64,000 nt of DNA from Variovorax sp. HW608 (GTDB taxonomy: Bacteria > Pseudomonadota > Gammaproteobacteria > Burkholderiales > Burkholderiaceae_C), in the NCBI RefSeq assembly GCF_900090195.1, contig NZ_LT607803.1, forward strand, positions 3,162,001-3,226,000, given 5' to 3'. The notes below the pieces were generated by a model, which searched no databases, was not told where the DNA came from, and saw only the letters and a list, made by a program, of their open reading frames with translations. Positions within the stretch are counted from its first letter, which is position 1, and each line of letters begins with the position of its first letter. This document shows, piece after piece, positions 15,169 to 23,862 of this stretch. The position numbers and the translations under genes were made by a program.

Positions 15169-16503
15169 ATGACCCACGCGTTCTTCCAGCCGCCGGCCGT
15201 CTCCCGCTACGCCCTGCGCAACCTGCGGGCGCCCCGCTGCATCGTTCAGGCCGAACTGCCGGGTGATGCGGCCGGCGACCTGCTCGCCATCGACCTGCTG
15301 GTGGACGACGGGCGCATCGCCGCCATCGATGCCGCGGGCCGCATGCCCGCGGAACTCGGCCCGGACCTCGACGCATCGATGCTGCTGCCGGGCATGGTCG
15401 ATTGCCACACGCATCTCGACAAGGGCCACATCTGGCCGCGCCAGGCCAACCCGACCGGCGACGGCGCCGGCGCGTCGGCCGCCACGATGCGCGACCGCAC
15501 CGCGCGCTGGAATGCGGACGACGTGCGCCGCCGCATGGAATTCGGCCTTTCGACCGCCTACGCCAAGGGCGTGGTCGCGATCCGCACGCACCTGGATTCG
15601 CTGGCGCCGCAGGCGTCGATCTCGTTCCCGGTGTTTCGCGAAGTGCGCGAGCGCTGGGCGGGGCGCATCGAGCTGCAGGTGTCGTCGATCGCGCCGCTCG
15701 ACATCTTCCTCGGGGACGAGGGCCGCCAGCTCGCCGACATCGTGGCCGAGAGCGGCGGCCGGCTCGGCTGCGTCACGCGCTCGGGCCGCTTCCCGGGCGA
15801 GACGATGCCGCCGGACATGGACGAGGCGCTGGTGCGCGTATTCCGCCTCGCGGCGGAGCGCGGGCTCGACCTCGACCTGCACGTGGACGAATCGACCGAT
15901 CCGCGCGCGCGTGCGCTGATCCGCGTCGCGCGGACCGCGGTCGCCGAGGACTTCGCGGGCCGCATCCTCTGCGGCCACTGCACCTCGCTCGCGCTGCAGA
16001 CCGACGAATTCATCCTGGAAACGCTCGATGCGTGCCGGGATGCCGGCATCGACATCGTGAGCCTGCCGACGGTCAACATGTACCTGCAGGACCGCAGCCC
16101 GGCCGGTCGCACCCCGCGCTGGCGCGGCGTGACCCTGCTGCACGAGATGAAGGCCCACGGCCTGCGCGTGGCGGTGGCGGGCGACAACTGCCGCGATCCC
16201 TTCTACGCCTGGGGCGACCACGACATGCTCGACACCTTCACGCAGGCGGTGAAGATCCTGCACCTGGACCATCCGCTCGGCGACTGGATCCGCGCCGCCA
16301 CCGAGACGCCGGCCGCGATCATGGGTATCGACCGGGGCGTGCTGAAGGCGGGCGCCCGCGCGGACTTCCTCGTGCTCAAGGCGCGCAACTACTCCGAGAT
16401 GCTGTCGCGCACGCAGTTCGACCGCACGGTCGTTCGCTCGGGCCGGGCCATCGACACCACCTTGCCGGACTACCGGCTGCTCGACGATCTGATGGCAAGC
16501 TGA
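15169..16503 (+). CDS. Cytosine deaminase-like metal-dependent amidohydrolase
   Basis: A 444-residue TIM-barrel amidohydrolase. Metal-site motifs appear in order: DCHTHLDKGH (HxH), DLHVDES (His), CGHCTSLA (His) and GDNCRDPF (catalytic Asp), as in bacterial cytosine deaminase CodA and related isoguanine or ammelide deaminases. The C-terminal ADFLVLKA strand completes the small beta sandwich. The ATG at 15169 gives the expected N-terminal sandwich (LRNLRAPRCIV). It has no codB-type permease or pyrimidine genes nearby, so the physiological substrate is open. It starts 39 bp after the beta-lactamase gene. Confidence 0.85.
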   Translation: MTHAFFQPPAVSRYALRNLRAPRCIVQAELPGDAAGDLLAIDLLVDDGRIAAIDAAGRMPAELGPDLDASMLLPGMVDCHTHLDKGHIWPRQANPTGDGAGASAATMRDRTARWNADDVRRRMEFGLSTAYAKGVVAIRTHLDSLAPQASISFPVFREVRERWAGRIELQVSSIAPLDIFLGDEGRQLADIVAESGGRLGCVTRSGRFPGETMPPDMDEALVRVFRLAAERGLDLDLHVDESTDPRARALIRVARTAVAEDFAGRILCGHCTSLALQTDEFILETLDACRDAGIDIVSLPTVNMYLQDRSPAGRTPRWRGVTLLHEMKAHGLRVAVAGDNCRDPFYAWGDHDMLDTFTQAVKILHLDHPLGDWIRAATETPAAIMGIDRGVLKAGARADFLVLKARNYSEMLSRTQFDRTVVRSGRAIDTTLPDYRLLDDLMAS

Positions 16504-16657
16504 TCACGGATCGCAACAGTCCCCCGCAACTTTCAGGCCCTTTTCGTGCGGTCTTGACGGTGGCGGCGGGCCGTGCACCCGCGCCGGCCCGACCGGTCCG
16601 CCTTGCCATGGCATCCTCGAACGCGCAAACAAGCAGACGCTGCACGGCGCGAGAGAC

Positions 16658-17221
16658 ATGGCATTCGAGAAACTGCAGATCACCGGACAGGACGGTCGCC
16701 ACTTCCGGCTCGGCGAGCCCATGGAAGTCCATGACCGCGGGACCTTCCTGGGCACGCTCGATCCCGTCACCGTGAGCCGCGACGGCACCGAAGTGCTGAT
16801 CCAGCGCTTCCTGCCTTCGGCCTTCGTGAAGAAGGAAAAGCGGAATTTCGGCCCCCTCGTGCTGCTCGAGGTCACCACCTTCCTCGCCGAGCAGTTCCAG
16901 GGGCTGCAGGCGGTGAGCTACCTGCTGAGCCGCGAGATCGAAATGCATGGCGACGGCATGCAGATCGCCCTCGCGCGTTCCGCGCTGCTGCAGGCGATCG
17001 GCGCCGAGGGGGTGGCGGTTTCGCCGCGCCCGGATTCCGAGACGCCGGGCAATTTCGTGGTGCAGGGCGTCTGGGCCTACAACGAACGCAACCTCGCCGC
17101 GCTGCGCCACTGCCTCGAGCGCGAACGGACGACCTATCGGCAATGGGATGATGCCGCCGCCGAGACCAGCCAGTCCATCGTCGCGCTGCGCGATCGCCTG
17201 CGCCAGCTGCTCACGCGTTAG
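16658..17221 (+). CDS. Hypothetical protein
   Basis: A 187-residue soluble protein that I do not recognise. It opens with a beta-rich segment (ITGQDGRHFRLGEPMEV, then FLGTLDPVTV), has a hydrophobic stretch FGPLVLLEVTTFLAEQFQGLQAVSYLL and ends in a charged helical tail (ERERTTYRQW ... LRDRLRQLL). No signal peptide, cysteine cluster or known catalytic motif is visible. Codon use and GC match the neighbours, so it is a real resident gene. Its stop overlaps the convergent methyltransferase stop by a few bases. Confidence 0.7.
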   Translation: MAFEKLQITGQDGRHFRLGEPMEVHDRGTFLGTLDPVTVSRDGTEVLIQRFLPSAFVKKEKRNFGPLVLLEVTTFLAEQFQGLQAVSYLLSREIEMHGDGMQIALARSALLQAIGAEGVAVSPRPDSETPGNFVVQGVWAYNERNLAALRHCLERERTTYRQWDDAAAETSQSIVALRDRLRQLLTR

Positions 17222-17844
17222 GGCTTGCGCCACACGCTCGCAAGCCACGGCTGCTGCTCGAACGGCAGCCCGGTCGGGCGGTAATAGTGGTCGAGCTCGT
17301 CGAAGCCGGCGCAAGTCATCAACGCCCGCCAGCCCGCAAGGTCGTGGAAGGCGCCATAGCGCTGGCCGCGCCAGCCCTCCTCCCCCTCCCCGCGCGGATT
17401 GGAGCAAAACAGCACGCCGCCCGGCTTCAGCGAGGCCCGCAGTTCGCCGAGCACGCGCGGCAGTTCCTGCTGCGGCACGTGGAACAGCGACGCATTGGCA
17501 AAGATGCCGTCGAAGCGCTCGGACGGCAGGTCCAGCGACAGGAAGTTCTGCAGCCAGACCTCGCAGCCGCTGTGGGCGCGCGCCATCTGCGCGAAGTGCG
17601 GCGCGCCTTCGAGGCCGATCGCCACATGGCCGAGCCGCGAGAAGGTCTTCAGGTCGCGGCCCGGGCCGCAGCCGAAATCGAGCAGGGTGAAAGGCGGCGG
17701 CGCCTCGATGTGATCGAGCAAGGCCGCGATGTTCTGGCTCACGTCATGGCGGCGCGTGGCGACCCAGAAATCGTCGGCCTGCCCGTCGTAGTGCGCCAGC
17801 GTCAGGGATTCGATGCGTTCGAGTTCTTCGGGCGAAAGAGGCAT
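17218..17844 (-). CDS. Class I SAM-dependent methyltransferase
   Basis: A 208-residue methyltransferase. Motif I is LLDFGCGPGRDL near residue 53, with an acidic residue ending strand beta-2 (GLEGAPHFAQMA), motif IV near FDGIFANASLFHV and a motif-VI-like GGVLFCSNPRGEG. This is the Methyltransf_11/25 pattern of small-molecule methyltransferases. There is no DNA- or RNA-binding extension, and the substrate is unknown. It is convergent with the hypothetical gene at 16658 and lies downstream of the CBS gene on the same strand. Confidence 0.85.
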   Translation of the reverse strand: MPLSPEELERIESLTLAHYDGQADDFWVATRRHDVSQNIAALLDHIEAPPPFTLLDFGCGPGRDLKTFSRLGHVAIGLEGAPHFAQMARAHSGCEVWLQNFLSLDLPSERFDGIFANASLFHVPQQELPRVLGELRASLKPGGVLFCSNPRGEGEEGWRGQRYGAFHDLAGWRALMTCAGFDELDHYYRPTGLPFEQQPWLASVWRKP

Positions 17845-17860
17845 GCAGGGCGCGGCCGGA

Positions 17861-18301
17861 TCAGCTGCGGTCTCCTGAGATGTAGTGCTGGAGCTGCTCG
17901 ATGATGAAGTTCTGCTCCGAGATGATGCCCTTGACGATGTCGCCGATCGAGATCAGCCCGACCAGCCGGCCGTCGTCCAGCACCGGCAGGTGCCGCACCC
18001 GGCTTTCGGTCATCAGCGCCATGCATTCCTCGCTGGTCTGGCTCGGCCGCACGTAGATCACGGCACTCGTCATCACGTCGCGCAACAGCGTGTCCTTGGA
18101 GGAACGCGCCAGCAGCACGACCTTGCGCGCGTAGTCGCGCTCGGTCACGACGCCGACGATGCGTTCTCCCTCCATGACCAGCAGCGCGCCGACGTTTTTT
18201 TCGGCCATCAGCTTGACGGCTTCGAAGACCGTCGCGGACGGCGCGAGCGCGTACACCGCCGAGCTACCCTTGGCCTTGAGAATTTCAGCCACTGTCTTCA
18301 T
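17861..18301 (-). CDS. CBS domain protein (tandem CBS pair)
   Basis: A 146-residue protein made of two CBS domains (Bateman module). The first runs from AVYALAPSATVFEAVKLM to GVVTERDYARKVV, the second from MTSAVIYVRPSQTSEECMALM to LVGLISIGDIVKGII. Such pairs bind adenine nucleotides, and the GxxTxRD and SIGD motifs are those used for phosphate and ribose contacts. It is a stand-alone sensor with no effector domain. I chose the ATG at 18299-18301 (MKTVAEIL), the usual family start; an in-frame start 11 codons upstream exists. Confidence 0.88.
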   Translation of the reverse strand: MKTVAEILKAKGSSAVYALAPSATVFEAVKLMAEKNVGALLVMEGERIVGVVTERDYARKVVLLARSSKDTLLRDVMTSAVIYVRPSQTSEECMALMTESRVRHLPVLDDGRLVGLISIGDIVKGIISEQNFIIEQLQHYISGDRS

Positions 18302-18408
18302 GCTTTCGTCCTCCGGGATGGCAAGCGCATCCATTCTGCGCGGCCCGCACGGCCCTCACAAGCCAATGCAGCGTCGGCGATGCCAGGATTACGACAGGAG
18401 TTCTACTT

Positions 18409-19176
18409 TCAGGATCCTGCGCCCGAATGGCCGAGCCCCGCGACCAGCCGCGGCAGCAGCTCCTCGGCCGCACCGCGCAATACGGCGCTGGCGGAATCGT
18501 CGAGGTGCAGGGGCTCGATGTTGAGCGTGATGAGCTGGCCGCCCGCCGACAGCGCCGCGAGCGGCAGGTCGGCCGCCGGATAGACGACCGCAGTGCTGCC
18601 GACCACGATGAAGACGTCACAGTCCTGCGCGGCCGTGCTGGCATCCAGCAGCACGCCCTGGTTGAGCATCTCGCCGAACATCACGACGTCGGGCCGCGCG
18701 CGCGAGCCGCAGCGCTTGCAGCGGTTGAGCAGCCACGGGCCGCGGCGGTTGCCGCAGTGGTCGCAGCGCCAGCGCCGCAGCGAGCCGTGGAGTTCGAGCA
18801 CGTCCTGGCAGCCCGCGATGCCGAGCAGCCCGTCGACGTTCTGCGTGATGAGCCGTGTCGCCGGACGCAGCCGCTGCAATTGGGCCAGCGCCAGATGGCC
18901 GGGATTGGGGCGCGCGCTTTCGACCACCGCGAGCCGCTCTGCCCAGAACCTGGAGAACCCCGCCGGATCGCGCTCGAGGTCGTCCGCATGCGAATACCGA
19001 AGCGCGTTCTGGTTCATCCAGAGACCGTCGGCATCGCGGTAGGTCGGGATGCCGGAGGCCTTCGACAGCCCCGCCCCCGAGAAGACCACGATGCGCCGGG
19101 CCTCGCGCAGCAACTCGATGGCGGTCGCTATCGGTCCACGGCTTTCGGTCATCGCTCGATTCGGGGCATCCGGCAA
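18409..19176 (-). CDS. Sir2 family NAD-dependent protein deacylase
   Basis: A 255-residue sirtuin. The Rossmann motif GAGLSKASGIPTYRD, the TQNVDGL motif, the catalytic histidine in LELHGSL and a four-cysteine zinc module (CDHC ... CKRC) are all present, followed by GSTAVVYPAADLP and NIEP. It should remove acyl groups from lysines using NAD+. The Sir2 class III features Tyr/Arg of CobB (desuccinylase) are not seen: the sequence reads SKASGIPTYRDADGLW. Either the ATG at 19176 or the one at 19152 could be the start; the latter begins MTESRG. Confidence 0.88.
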   Translation of the reverse strand: MPDAPNRAMTESRGPIATAIELLREARRIVVFSGAGLSKASGIPTYRDADGLWMNQNALRYSHADDLERDPAGFSRFWAERLAVVESARPNPGHLALAQLQRLRPATRLITQNVDGLLGIAGCQDVLELHGSLRRWRCDHCGNRRGPWLLNRCKRCGSRARPDVVMFGEMLNQGVLLDASTAAQDCDVFIVVGSTAVVYPAADLPLAALSAGGQLITLNIEPLHLDDSASAVLRGAAEELLPRLVAGLGHSGAGS

Positions 19177-19262
19177 GGCAGTGATTCTTGCACGCGGCGC
19201 GGAAAAAACCGATCGCCGAAAATGCGTGCTTCTTCCGCCGACCGACCGAAGCCCTCCCCGTC

Positions 19263-20512
19263 ATGCCGCTGGCCCTGCTGCTCCTGCAACTCACCGTGAT
19301 CCTGATCGTCGCCCGCCTCTCTGGGCAGCTGCTGCGCGCCTTCGGCCAGCCGATGGTGATCGGGGAGATGGCGGCCGGCATGCTGCTCGGTCCGGCCGTG
19401 TTCGGCGCGATGTTTCCAGAGGGGCATGCGCAACTGTTTCCCGCGGCGTCGCTGCCGGGCCTGTCGTCGCTGGCGATGATCGGGGTCGTGCTGTTCATGT
19501 TCATCGTCGGGGCCGAGCTGCGCTCGCCCGGCGGCATGGGCGCGCAACTGCGGGCGGCGGGCTGGGTGGGGCTGTCGAGCATGGCGCTGCCGATGCTGCT
19601 CGGGCTCGCGATCGCGCCGGTGCTGCATCCCGCGCTCGCGCCTGCCGGCGTGGCCTTCTGGCCCTTCGCGCTGTTCCTCGGCGTGGCGCTGTCGATCGCC
19701 GCCTTCCGGTGCTCGCGCGCATCCTCAAGGACCGCGGCATGACCCGCACCCGCGTCGGCCAGCTCGCGCTGAGCGCGGCCGGGGTGGTGGACGCGGTCGC
19801 TTGGGTGCTGCTCGCGCTGGTGGTAGCGCTCGCCAGTTCGGCGGCCGGCCTGCAGGGCTTCTTCAGGATCAGCGCGGGCCTCGCGGTGCTGGTCGCCGCC
19901 GTGTTCCTCGTCGTCAAGCCGCTGGTCGCGTGGCTGCTGCGCGTTCACGCGCCCGGCGGCGTGCCCTCGCCGCTCGCGCTGGCGGGGCTGATGATCGGCC
20001 TCTTCTCGTGCGCGATGCTGACCGAATGGCTGCACCTGCACGCGGTGTTCGGCGCATTCCTGTTCGGCGCCTGCCTGCCGCGCGACGACCGGCTGCTCGC
20101 TGCGCTGGAAGCCCGCATCGAGCCGCTTTCGGTCGTGGTGCTGATGCCGATCTTCTTCGCGCTCGCAGGCCTGGGGACCACGCCCGGCGCGTTCGCGAAT
20201 GCGGGCCTCGGTGCAATGGGCCTGATCCTCTTGACCGCGATGGTCGGCAAGCTCGCGGGGGGCGCGGCGGGTGCGCGGGTCTGCGGCTACGGCTGGCGCG
20301 AAAGCCTCTCGACCGGCTGCCTCATGAATTCGCGCGGGCTCATGGAGCTCATCGTCATCAAGGTGGGCCTCGACACCGGGCTGATCGGCGCGGAGCTGTT
20401 CACCATGCTGTTGGTGATGGCGCTGGTCACCACCGCATCGACCGGCCCCTTGCTGACGCTGATCGACAGGCGCTCGCGCGATCCGGTCGAGCGCGCGGCC
20501 GGCCACCACTGA
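19263..20512 (+). pseudogene. Cation/proton antiporter (CPA2/Kef-type), single-base frameshift
   Basis: Two overlapping frames together encode one monovalent cation:proton antiporter with about a dozen hydrophobic segments. The first frame runs 19263-19742, the second from about 19706 to 20512. The break is at about 19704-19707: the DNA reads GCCTTCCGGTGCTC, where the family expects AFPVLARIL, so one C is missing. After restoration the protein would be about 416 residues, with a normal N-terminal QPMVIGEMAAGMLLGP and a C-terminal STGCLMNSRGLMELIVI core. This is either a recent loss-of-function mutation or an assembly error in a run of Cs. No other damage is visible. Confidence 0.85.
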
Positions 20513-20589
20513 GCGCCCGCGGGTCGGCGGCACAATCCGCACCCGCGTCATTTCAACGATTTCAACTGCGAACCAGGAAAGGGAAGACC

Positions 20590-21918
20590 ATGCAAGCAAG
20601 CCAGCCAGACTGCGACGTGCTCGTGATCGGCGGCGGTCCCGCGGGCTCGACGGTGTCCACGCTGCTGGCGCGACAGGGCCGCCGCGTCGTGATGCTCGAA
20701 AAGGACCATCACCCGCGATTCCACATCGGCGAATCGCTGCTGCCCGGCAACGTCGAGCTGTTCGAGAAGCTCGGCGTGCGCGAGGAGGTCGACCGGATCG
20801 GCATGCCCAAGTTCGGCATCGAGTTCGTGCCGCCGGACCTCGACTACCGCAGCTATGTCGACTTCTCCGAAGGCTGGGACCCGCGCAAGGATTCGGCCTG
20901 GCAGGTGCGGCGCTCGGAGCTCGACGAGCTGCTGTTCCGCAACGCGGCCCGGCAGGGCGCCGTGACGCTCGAAGGCGCCCAGGTCCGGCAGGTGGATTTC
21001 GACGACAGCGGCGCGACGGTGCAGGCTACGTTGGAGGACGGCACGAGGCGCAGCTGGCGCACGCGCTTCGTGGTCGATGCGAGCGGGCGCGACACGGTGC
21101 TCGCCAACAAGCTCAAGAGCAAGCAGAAGAACCCCGAGCACAACAGCACCGCGCTCTTCGGCCACTTCCGCAACGCGCGCCGGCTCGAAGGCAAGCGCGA
21201 GGGCAACATCAGCATCTGCTGGTTCGAGCACGGCTGGTTCTGGTTCATCCCGCTCGCCGACGGCACCACCAGCGTGGGCGCGGTGTGCTGGGCCTACTAC
21301 CTGAAGGCGCGCGACAAGCCGCTCAAGGACTACTTCTTCGACACCATCGCGATGTGCCCCGAGCTGCACGACCGGCTCAAGGACGCCACGCTGGTGGACG
21401 ACATGGTGCACGCCACCGGCAATTTCTCCTACTCCAGCACGCACGCCACCGGCGAGCGCTACCTGATGGTGGGCGACGCCTTCACCTTCATCGATCCGAT
21501 GTTCTCCTCGGGCGTGTTCCTCGCGATGCAGAGCGCGTTCGACGGCGCGAAGCTGGTGGAGACCGCGCTCGACCGCCCGGCCGAGCTGCCCGCGGCGCGC
21601 AAGGCGCTCGAAAAGCGCATGCGCGTCGGCCCGCGCGACTACTCGTGGTTCATCTACCGGGTGACCAACCCGACGATCCGCGACATGTTCATGCACCCGA
21701 ACAATGTCTTCAACGCCAAGCAGGGGCTGATGTCGCTGCTGGCGGCCGACATCCACCACGGGCCGGCCTACCGGCGGTCGCTCTTCATGTTCAAGGTGCT
21801 GTACTACTTCATCTCGGTCGTGAACTGGCGCCGCACCGTGGGCGGCTGGAAGCGGCACCGCTTCAACATCCGCGACATGGGCCCGCTGCGGGGCGAGACC
21901 ATCCTCAAGGGCGAGTGA
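20590..21918 (+). CDS. Flavin-dependent halogenase-like FAD oxidoreductase
   Basis: A 442-residue flavoprotein of the tryptophan-halogenase/PltA superfamily. The FAD GGGPAG motif is at residues 14-19 and HIGESLLPGN follows. A lysine at 74 (MPKFGIEF) sits where the halogenase catalytic lysine is expected. WFWFIP at 216-221 fits the WxWxIP motif thought to suppress monooxygenase chemistry, and F300-IDPMFSSG308 fits the Fx.Px.Sx.G motif. All three argue for halogenase-type rather than plain hydroxylase chemistry. No flavin reductase or biosynthetic genes are adjacent, so substrate and halide use are unknown. The ATG at 20590 follows GGAAAGGGAAG. Confidence 0.8.
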   Translation: MQASQPDCDVLVIGGGPAGSTVSTLLARQGRRVVMLEKDHHPRFHIGESLLPGNVELFEKLGVREEVDRIGMPKFGIEFVPPDLDYRSYVDFSEGWDPRKDSAWQVRRSELDELLFRNAARQGAVTLEGAQVRQVDFDDSGATVQATLEDGTRRSWRTRFVVDASGRDTVLANKLKSKQKNPEHNSTALFGHFRNARRLEGKREGNISICWFEHGWFWFIPLADGTTSVGAVCWAYYLKARDKPLKDYFFDTIAMCPELHDRLKDATLVDDMVHATGNFSYSSTHATGERYLMVGDAFTFIDPMFSSGVFLAMQSAFDGAKLVETALDRPAELPAARKALEKRMRVGPRDYSWFIYRVTNPTIRDMFMHPNNVFNAKQGLMSLLAADIHHGPAYRRSLFMFKVLYYFISVVNWRRTVGGWKRHRFNIRDMGPLRGETILKGE

Positions 21919-22016
21919 CCCTGCCGGCGCGTAGGGGGACACCGGGATGAGTCAGCGTCGGGTCAGCCGATAAGATCGGCGGTCCAACTGCTTCCCCATC
22001 CGTATCCGGAGAGACC

Positions 22017-22994
22017 ATGAAGAAATTGTTCGCCCTCGTGGCGATCGCCGCGGCAGTCGCTGGCGTCCATGCCCAGGACTTCCCTGGTTCCAAGACCATC
22101 ACCGTGGTGGTCCCCTTCGCTGCCGGCGGCCCGACCGACCGCGTGGCCCGCGACCTCGCCGAGGCGCTGCGCAAGCCGCTGGGCGGCGCAACCATCGTGG
22201 TCGACAACGTGCCGGGCGCCGGCAGCTCGATCGGCGCCGCCAAGGTGGCGCGCGCGGCACCGGACGGCTACACGCTGCTGCTCAACCACATCGGCATGTC
22301 CACCATCCCGACGCTGGTGCGCAACGTGCCCTTCAAGGTCGAGACCGACTTCGAATACCTCGGCATCGTCAACGACGTGCCGATGACGCTGATCTCGCGG
22401 CCCAACCTGCCGGCCAACAACTACAAGGAGCTGTCCGCCTGGATGGCGGCCAACAAGGGCAAGATCAACCTCGGCAACGCGGGCGTGGGCTCGGCCTCGC
22501 ACCTGTGCGGCCTGCTCTTCCAGAGCGCCACCAAGACCGAGATGACGCCCGTGCCGTACAAGGGCACCGCGCCGGCCATCACCGACCTGATGGGCGGCCA
22601 GATCGACCTGCTGTGCGACCAGACCACCAACACCTCGCCGCACATCGAGGGCAAGAAGGTGAAGGCCTTCGCCGTGACCACGCCCAAGCGGCTCACCACC
22701 CCGCTGCTGAAGAACCTTCCCACCCTGCAGGAAGCCGGCCTGAAGGACTTCCAGGTCACCATCTGGCACGGCCTCTATGCGCCCAAGGGCACGCCGCCGG
22801 CCGTCACCAAGAAGCTCAACGATGCGCTGAAGCTGGCCCTGAAGGACCCCGAGTTCATCAAGCGGCAGGAAAGCCTGGGCGCCGTGGTCGCTAATGACGG
22901 CCGCATCGAGCCCGAGGGGCACAAGAAGTTCGTGGCGGCGGAGATTGCGAAGTGGAGTCCGATCATCAAGGCTGCGGGCGTTTATGCGGATTGA
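22017..22994 (+). CDS. Bug family (TctC-like) solute-binding protein
   Basis: A 325-residue periplasmic receptor of the Bordetella uptake gene family. A short Sec signal peptide (MKKLFALVAIAAAVAGVHA) is followed by the typical KTITVVVPFAAGGPTDRVAR, IVVDNVPGAGSSIGA and ARAAPDGYTLL blocks. The ligand-contact region PVPYKGTAPAITDLMGGQIDLLCD is intact. Such receptors bind small carboxylates or other organics for tripartite tricarboxylate transport; no tctAB genes are adjacent, so it is a solo receptor, as is common in Burkholderiales. An intrinsic terminator follows 20-30 bp after the stop. Confidence 0.92.
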   Translation: MKKLFALVAIAAAVAGVHAQDFPGSKTITVVVPFAAGGPTDRVARDLAEALRKPLGGATIVVDNVPGAGSSIGAAKVARAAPDGYTLLLNHIGMSTIPTLVRNVPFKVETDFEYLGIVNDVPMTLISRPNLPANNYKELSAWMAANKGKINLGNAGVGSASHLCGLLFQSATKTEMTPVPYKGTAPAITDLMGGQIDLLCDQTTNTSPHIEGKKVKAFAVTTPKRLTTPLLKNLPTLQEAGLKDFQVTIWHGLYAPKGTPPAVTKKLNDALKLALKDPEFIKRQESLGAVVANDGRIEPEGHKKFVAAEIAKWSPIIKAAGVYAD

Positions 22995-23016
22995 TTGAGC
23001 CCCGCAAGGTACATGC

Positions 23017-23047
23017 AAAAGCCCCTCCTCGGAGGGGCTTTGTGTTT
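23017..23047 (+). terminator. Intrinsic terminator after the Bug receptor gene
   Basis: A 10-bp perfect stem AAGCCCCTCC / GGAGGGGCTT with a 2-nt loop (23029-23030) is followed by TTTGTGTTTG. It ends transcription of the gene at 22017-22994. The A-rich 5' flank could give weaker termination in the other direction. Confidence 0.85.
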
Positions 23048-23134
23048 GTGGAACGCCGGCTTGCCCCGACCTTAGGTGGCGAAAGCCCGTCAACGTCATT
23101 AAGACCATCGACGGCAGCGAATTGTTAGGCATCC

Positions 23135-23416
23135 TTAGAGACCGTTCTCATTCGTCTCGCAGTCGTCCTTAGATGTATAGAGCTTGTACTTGATGCCCGA
23201 GAGAGTTGCCCATGCCCGTAATCCCACGAGCAAGTCTTGAAAAACAGAGTCCTCCAGATTCAGTTCGTAAGGCCATATCGCAACGAAACCCATCGGAGAG
23301 TCTTCACACGGAATGTCATATTTCCGACCAGCTTTGGCCATCTTGAGGCTGTGGCAATACATGTGAATGTTCCTCCTGAACTCGACGGTCCAGCCATTGC
23401 GTACTTCGCTTCGCAT
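23135..23416 (-). CDS. Hypothetical protein, possible 3' part of a frameshifted immunity-like gene
   Basis: A 93-residue reading frame of low-GC codon use. It has a well-formed hydrophobic/charged pattern (MGFVAIWPYELNLEDSVFQDLLVGLRAWATLSG), suggesting a real soluble domain. The nominal start MRSEVRNGW lacks a convincing Shine-Dalgarno. A second frame immediately upstream (23417-23530) reads MWQTMQWLRRADTPAILRYLEARWPSVELG, which also looks coding. The two together may be one gene broken near 23420. It lies at the end of the orphan toxin/immunity array, so an immunity role is plausible but unproven. Confidence 0.5.
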   Translation of the reverse strand: MRSEVRNGWTVEFRRNIHMYCHSLKMAKAGRKYDIPCEDSPMGFVAIWPYELNLEDSVFQDLLVGLRAWATLSGIKYKLYTSKDDCETNENGL

Positions 23417-23535
23417 GTCGATTGAAAATTGACTAGGACACCTAATTCAACGGACGGCCATCGAGCTTCCAGATACCTCAGGATCGCCGGTGTATCGGCG
23501 CGACGCAGCCACTGCATTGTTTGCCACATCAAAAT

Positions 23536-23748
23536 TTACCCACCATCACGAGTCTCAATAGTTGCCAACGCATAGATATCGTCCTTCGGTAAGAAGGCCT
23601 CTACTTCATAGGCTGCGGGCGAGTTGGGGTCACCAAAGACCAATACCACTTTCACAACAGTCCCGACAGGCAGCGCAACAGTTCGGCGCTCTCCAATCAC
23701 CGTTGCTTCAACGGGCTTCGGCAACACAAACGTGTCGTTTTCTCTCAT
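23536..23748 (-). CDS. DUF4926-like small protein, probable orphan immunity protein
   Basis: A 70-residue protein with the pattern VALPVGTVVKVVLVFGD then AAYEVEAFLPKDDIYALATIE. This matches the small beta-barrel DUF4926 family (GTVV ... YEVEF ... TL), often found beside polymorphic toxins. I chose the ATG at 23748 because AAGGTGAG lies 5-10 nt upstream; an in-frame GTG three codons earlier is possible. A coding tail ending NFRYNSTGGRYP stops 15 bp upstream, as a toxin end followed by its immunity gene would. The DUF assignment is from memory of the family pattern. Confidence 0.6.
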   Translation of the reverse strand: MRENDTFVLPKPVEATVIGERRTVALPVGTVVKVVLVFGDPNSPAAYEVEAFLPKDDIYALATIETRDGG

Positions 23749-23763
23749 AGCACTCACCTTTTT

Positions 23764-23862
23764 TCAGGGATATCTGCCGCCAGTCGAGTTGTACCGGAAG
23801 TTCAGGCTGCGGCAATTAATTCCTGGATGGCTCGCTTCGGAAGGGGGTATTTCAGCAGCATG
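23764..23862 (-). pseudogene. Tail of a displaced exoprotein C-terminus
   Basis: A 32-codon open stretch ends in SLNFRYNSTGGRYP and a TGA at 23764-23766. Sequences of the type FRYN...GGRYP are common at the extreme C-termini of secreted polymorphic toxins. It has no start of its own: it follows, in the same frame, the TAG that ends the zinc-ribbon gene. It probably marks the end of a lost toxin whose immunity gene is the DUF4926-like gene just downstream. Confidence 0.4.
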
